A stretch of 64,000 nt of DNA from Antrodiella citrinella. Lineage: Eukaryota > Basidiomycota > Agaricomycetes > Polyporales > Steccherinaceae. The notes beneath the pieces are model-generated. The model saw only the letters and a program-made list of their open reading frames with translations. It searched no databases and had not been told where the DNA came from. The translations under genes were made by a program, and so were the position numbers. Numbering within the stretch: the first letter of the stretch is position 1; each line of letters opens with the position of its first letter. Shown here piece by piece: positions 59,469-64,000 of the stretch. Where the stretch lies: positions 62,001 to 126,000 of the forward strand of contig SGPM01000031.1 of NCBI GenBank assembly GCA_004802725.1, written 5' to 3'.

Positions 59469-60247
59469 GCACCCCTTGTCGTCGTCGCCGTCCATCCGAC
59501 CACGAGGCTAACGCAGGTGCGTCCAAATTCCCACTCAGCACTGGCATCCGCCCAGCAGGAAGGTTGCTGAGGCCTAGATTTGTAGGACGTCTTCAACGTT
59601 GAGCACTTGAAAGGTACGTCCATGTCCGTGCGGACAGTAGAGTAGAGACAAGATACCATTGCGGTCCACCAAAGCCTATGCCAACATTGTGATGAGTTCC
59701 CACCCAGTCTCCGCCCACGCAAGAGTATGCTTGTTATAGGACGTCTTGCATGTAGCGCATGTACAAAGTACGTCCACGTCCGTGCGGACAGTACTGTAAA
59801 GAGAATTAGAGAGAAGAGAGACGATGTATTAGAGATGGAATGATTGCGACGTTGAATACAAAACTTTGAAGGCGATCAGTCTGGATACCGTGAGAAACGC
59901 TGACCAATACACGCGTGGGCACTCAACTAGGTACATAGATCGTTGCGACAGCGGGGCAGCGATGCAGATACTTGAGGAAGAAGGTTCGTAATCGTAATCG
60001 TGTTCAACGCGTACGGTCATTCGAATGGTACGATACATACAAGAAATGAGACGAGGAAACGAGAGTAAACACACTGAATGTATGTAAGTATGGATCGTCC
60101 ATAACCCTTGATATATATGCTAAACTATTTTGCAACACACAACAATTCACGCAAAGCTGTATGATACTTTTCCGAAGAAGTAAGACCACCATCAAGCAAC
60201 CACAGCAGAAAAGAAAACCCAGCAAAAAAATACCACTCGTCACACGA

Positions 60248-62042
60248 TCACTCGACCGTGCTGCCCGTGCTGACCGCATACTCATTCGAATCCGCCTTCC
60301 ACTCTGCGACGTTCACCCACGACCTGCCCGAACGTGCACTGACAGAACCGGCGATAGGAATCGCTTGCGATCGTGGTGTCCGCACGCTGCCACCGCGCTG
60401 CAGCCCCGTGGACAGCGCAGGTGAATGGTACGACAGGCTCTGCGCTCGTCTATACAAAACATACAGATCAGCATCAGATATGTGCATACAATCGATGACG
60501 TAATGCAGGAGAAGCGACATACTGTGGTCTCAGAGGCGGTCCCATCCCTAAGTTCGCGAAACTGCTTGGGAAGAGCGGACGGCCAGGCCCTCGTTCACGC
60601 GTAGGATCATATGTCCCGTCATCAGCCCCATCATCCAAGACGAACGACTGTCCGCCGTTGCTGCTGAAAGAATTGGATCGGAGAGACCTGCCATCGTTGA
60701 AAGGCACAACGGGGCTTGCACCGCCGCTTTGAACAATTGGGGTAGAAGGAGATGTGCTGAACCTCAGCCCCTGGACTTTCTTCGCTAACTCTTCGGCTTG
60801 CAGCGTCCCATCTGGATCGGCGTCCTCGGTTTCTTCCTCCTCCTCAAGCACCTCCTGCAGCGCGTTGGCGTTGGAGGGAAGAGGAACGTTGGATGCGAGG
60901 ACAGGTGACACTGTGACTGAATCGCCAAGGTCTGCCGGTGGTTCTGAGAATTCCTGGAGTTCTCCTGCGGAATCGACCGCCGTGGTAAGAGGGAAAACAG
61001 GAGAATCTGGTTCAAACACGGCAGAATCCAACGCGGACGAGTCCTCGTCTGTCAGCTGATATTTCTTCAGACGGTCTTGATACTGAACGTGAAAAGGCAG
61101 GTCCTCGTCGTCAACGTTGAGTTCCGGTGGTACACCGAGCGCACCCTTGAGTCTCTCCCAGATGAGCTCACTGCGCTCCAGAACGCAGGCACGTGCTTTG
61201 CGAACCCATGTCACGTCATCCGCGACGTCCCGGTCAACGGTGCGTAGCCAAGCGGCGAGTTGGGCAAATGACCAGGTCTTGGGATCGCTATCGAGCGCAG
61301 GAGCTGTGGATGACACCGAAAGCATGGATGACACGGACGATGAGGAGGACCGCGGAGGAGAGGAAGAGATAGTGCTGGTGGGATTTGCAGGGAACGTTTG
61401 AGCAAGGAGAGCGACAAGCTTGGATGTGGGTAATTGGGAGAGGAGGGATGCCACTTCAGTCGGTCTGTCGATAAAGGGGAGATACACTGAATCGGGGAGC
61501 GGTGTAAACGATACAGGGGCGGGTGCGGGGGGAGCAGCTGGACCATTGCCGGGGGACGACACAGGAGTGGTGCGTGGATTACATGATGAACGAGCGAGAT
61601 CAACAAGTTGTTCAGGTGAGAGCTTGGGTTGCGTTACGGGCAGGGCAACACTCTGTCTGTGCGGGGAACCTGGGGTTGTGGGGCGTATGCGGGGACTCGG
61701 GGGACTCGATCGACCACTACTGGTGCCGCCGGTGGGTCCAAACGATGTGAACGCAAAGCTGAGTCTGCCGACAGGTTCACCTTTGCTCGAGGCAGAGCCA
61801 ATGGACGCGTTACTCCCATGTCGTCTGTGTCTCCTGCCATCGTCTGCTTCGGGTGGGGGTGGGACACGGACGATGGTGAGTCTGCTGGAGGACGAGCGAC
61901 CTGGGTTGAGGTTGACTGAAGCGTGTTCTCCCCATGGATCAGCAGCTGTGATCGACCCTCGTCGAGCAGAGAGCCTTCGGGATCTCGACGGACCCAGCAG
62001 AGGGCTTTGAGAGGGAGATTGTTCGACGCTGCTCACACTCAT
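60248..62042 (-). CDS. Ser/Pro-rich uncharacterised fungal protein
   Basis: Two exons: 62042-60523 and 60449-60248 (donor GTATGTCG, acceptor GTATAG), about 574 residues. The N-terminal 150 residues are Ser/Arg/Pro-rich and look disordered (SVEQSPSQSPLLGPSRSRRL). A folded central part follows from about residue 185: DSVYLPFIDRPTEVASLLSQ, LPTSKLVALLAQTFP, then WSFAQLAAWLRTVDRDVADD, VTWVRKARACVLERSELIWE and RLKGALGVPPELN, which is helical with conserved-looking Trp residues. An acidic segment (EEEEETEDADPDGTLQ) and another Ser-rich tail end at STGSTVE. I do not recognise the family; codon use looks normal for the window and the splice join is clean. Confidence 0.7.
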
Positions 62043-62548
62043 GGTGCGCTGTTCTGGCTGGCGTAATATTCGAGTGGTGCTGGTGGTTCACGGTTGACGA
62101 GCAAATTGCAATGCGGGGCTCCACACGTCTTGTATAGCTGTTGAATTACGCCCGGTTTACACACAGATTGAGATTATTACGCTGTAGCCGGTGACTATCA
62201 GATCGAGGTCGGTATTCTCAGAATGGCATGTGAGCACATACCGCGCGCTGCCAAGTGACTTTGCTGTACAGAGAATGGGGCTACCGCCGCCGCCGTGGTG
62301 GTGGTAGAGCGATGAAAGGGGATCAGACAGAGCAGAATGAAGAGTCGTGCATTATATACTGCATTGGAAGAAGACGAAGAGCGGAGAGCGAGAAGCAATC
62401 GAGGCTTGGGGCGGAGGCATTGAGGGTCCATGGACCACATCCCGTGGACCGTTCAGGTCCCGTGAGACCACATGCCTGGACTTCACTAGTCACTTCTCGG
62501 ATTCGGACGGCGGCACAACTCTCTCTTGAATTCCATCTCGTCAATGCG
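62043..62548. promoter_or_regulatory. Divergent promoter region, Ser/Pro-rich gene / PET117
   Basis: 506 bp between the two start codons. A short TATATACTGC patch near 62353 on the plus strand could act as a TATA element for PET117. An out-of-frame ATG at 62544 overlaps the PET117 start. Confidence 0.4.
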
Positions 62549-62851
62549 ATGTCGCGCGTTGCAAAATCAACTCTCGGTCTAGCCATCGTCGGTACCATTG
62601 CGACCGTATGGGGCGTACACTACATGCAAAGAGCGGAAGGCGAGGTATGTTACAATGTCATTGAGCGGTCGTGTGTCTTCATGCTGACCTCGGAATAGAG
62701 GATGTACCAAGGTGTAATGCGAGACGATCAAAGACGAAAAGAGAAACAAAAGCAACGCGAACTCGACTTTCAGGAATCTATGAAGAAGCGTGCTTTGTAT
62801 GAAAGCGTACAAACCGTTTCTGGGAAGGACGTCAGTCATGGCAATCCATAG
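62549..62851 (+). CDS. PET117: Cytochrome c oxidase assembly factor Pet117
   Basis: Small inner-membrane/matrix protein needed for haem A synthase (Cox15) assembly and so for complex IV. Exons 62549-62644 and 62699-62851, joined at GAG|AGG. The protein starts MSRVAKSTLGLAIVGTIATV, a positively charged start plus a single hydrophobic helix, then the hallmark GVHYMQRAEGE, MYQGVMRDDQRR and a highly charged KEKQKQRELDFQE tail. About 82 residues, as in the family. The in-frame ATG is five bases after an out-of-frame one, so leaky scanning or a transcript start between them is implied. Confidence 0.9.
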
Positions 62852-63410
62852 CGGTAGCTAATGTCTTTGTAACGTTTCTTTGGATGTCTCTACTAGGGTG
62901 CGTCGAAGTATTCTCTCATTATGTGCCTAAGCACTAACGCTAGCCCTAGAGTGAATCTTTATTATACTCGTATTTCAGATCGAAGCTCGGTCTTCGCCTC
63001 TATCGGTCTGCTTCTTGCACGGACGTCCTTCAAAACTCAGTATGTATCCTTACTTATGTGTATCATATGCATTACTTGCACCTCTCGTGATTTTGAATGT
63101 CCTCTCTGCATACCCAATTTTGTCTTGCAAGGACAAGATAGTGCGTTCCAGTCCGCGCTCACACACTCGAAGAGGGCGTGCCGATCTTTGCGAGTGAAAG
63201 CAAGATGTAATTGCTTAGACTTCCAGGCGTGATTGGAGAGTACCATAGAGGTGAATTTTTTCTTGTTCTCGCTATTATGCAGCAGCTCATTATTTATGGT
63301 TCCTAACAGCTTGTCTTCAATTCTCCCGGGTACAAATACATTACGATATAATATCGACAGATAGTCTATGGTCAACAAGGTTTCCGACAGCCAACCAGAC
63401 GTTCAATCCT
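62852..63410. other. Convergent 3' flanks of PET117 and the aldehyde dehydrogenase gene
   Basis: About 560 bp, AT-richer than average. Short frames on both strands have no recognisable content. Confidence 0.45.
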
Positions 63411-64000
63411 TCACCCAACCAGAGGATATTTTGCACCTGGTGCGTGCACGACAATTATCCGATTATCGGTGAAGTTGTCGATGTCAAAATGCCCATATCC
63501 GGTGGCTCCGCTGTCGTGATAGGTTCAGATGAGATGGGAAACATCTTGACAACAAAAGCACCTACCCAAGACCTCCAAGGTCCTTCAGATACTCATTATG
63601 AATGGACGGCCCGTTGATGCTTGTGCAGCCTGTCCGAAAAGTTGTAAGCGGTCGTCACTCAGGCGAAGGTGGAAGGTCACTCACCTGCTCGGATTCGTCC
63701 TGCGACGTTCAGTGCAGTGTGCAAGTCTCTTGACCACAATCCCGCGGACAGAGAATATTCCGACGTGTTGGTCAATTCCACAAGCTCGTCAATCGTATCC
63801 GCAACGGCAATCACCAGGACTGTCCACGAGTGTCATCAGTGCGTGAAATCAACCTTTTTTCATCCAATTCACACTCACCTGGTCCAAAGGACTCCTTATC
63901 CCACATTCTCATACCAGGTTTCACATTCATCAAAACATGGGGCTGCACGACAGCCCCGGCTCGCTTTTGGTCACCCACCATGACGGTTGCGCCGTCTGCG
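63411..64000 (-). CDS. Aldehyde dehydrogenase (NAD(P)+-dependent), C-terminal part, cut by window end
   Basis: Oxidises aldehydes to acids. The visible exons join as ADGATVMVGDQKRAGAVVQP, GMRMWDKESFGP (ALDH motif), VLVIAVADTIDELVELTNTS, EYSLSAGLWSRDLHTALNVA, GRIRAGCTSINGPSIHNEYL, GGLGGATGYGHFDIDNFTD and a C-terminus VVHAPGAKYPLVG. Three introns of about 50-65 nt are visible. The catalytic Cys/Glu part lies beyond position 64000 and cannot be checked. The sequence resembles fungal vanillin/salicylaldehyde-type ALDHs, but substrate is a guess. Confidence 0.88.

Larger units (their letters stand above)
58790..59830 (+). repeat. Hairpin-intron element, copy D
   Basis: Plus strand. GAGGCTGACCG, ATTTCGATTCAAACCAACCA, TATA 58887-58894 and CCATCCTCTCTTGACCTCTT. 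Predicted introns 59007-59065, 59152-59214, 59283-59350, 59398-59468, 59517-59585 and 59614-59739. Exons are 86, 68, 47, 48 and 28 nt, so coding phase is not kept. Introns 3-5 have clear hairpins; intron 4 is nearly identical to intron 4 of copy A, 39 kb away. The longest early frame (ATG in exon 2, a run of about ten Ser, then continuing through exon 3) stops after about 34 codons and is not shared by the other copies. The end region has GTCCGTGCGGAC palindromes twice (about 59621 and 59781). Confidence 0.78.

Overview
The window looks like nuclear DNA of a basidiomycete, most likely an agaricomycete mushroom or wood-decay fungus. Genes are dense, lie on both strands and are cut by many 50-70 nt introns (GTRNGT donors, CTRAY-like branch sites, YAG acceptors). 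Promoters are CT-rich and the gene set is typically fungal: Pat1, Bud20, Pet117, a Ppo-type fatty-acid oxygenase and a family of large agaricomycete proteins with a Cys-rich tail. I cannot name a species. I recognised no tRNA, rRNA or CRISPR.

Layout. 0.4-9.3 kb: anoctamin-type membrane protein (-), BUD20 ribosome-export finger protein (-), APN2 AP endonuclease (+), kinesin-14 (+). 9.7-18.1 kb: a large uncharacterised agaricomycete protein (-), a cystathionine beta-synthase core (+), a 68-codon gene (+) and a broken relative of the large gene (-). 19.4-20.3 kb: dispersed element copy A. 20.7-26.8 kb: two neighbouring coiled-coil genes and a DUF676 lipase (all -). 27.2-31.9 kb: Ppo-type oxygenase (-). 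33.4-38.9 kb: divergent Gin4/Nim1-type kinase (-) and a type II membrane glycosyltransferase-like protein (+). 39.2-46.4 kb: MFS drug:H+ transporter (-) and PAT1 (-). 46.65-48.0 kb: element copy B plus an MFS remnant. 48.3-53.8 kb: glycogen debranching enzyme (-). 54.6-59.8 kb: element copy C, an intact MFS transporter (+), element copy D. 60.2-64 kb: Ser/Pro-rich protein (-), PET117 (+) and the 3' end of an aldehyde dehydrogenase (-).

Most genes are ordinary housekeeping loci in DNA repair, ribosome export, mRNA decapping, glycogen breakdown, respiratory assembly, septum/cell-cycle kinase signalling and oxylipin synthesis; nothing suggests a metabolic cluster.

The unusual signal is a family of four dispersed elements (A-D). 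Each has a conserved TATA promoter, a CT-rich start region and then a run of alternating short 'exons' and 54-71 nt 'introns' with good splice signals. Most of the repeated introns carry a hairpin whose 3' arm includes the putative branch-point sequence. Stem sequences differ between introns in ways that mostly keep pairing, the introns look better conserved than the exons, and reading frames are not conserved. I read them as spliced, apparently non-coding transcription units built by intron-exon unit duplication. Copy B lies next to a duplicated fragment of the MFS gene that precedes copy D, so at least one element moved within a larger segmental duplication.
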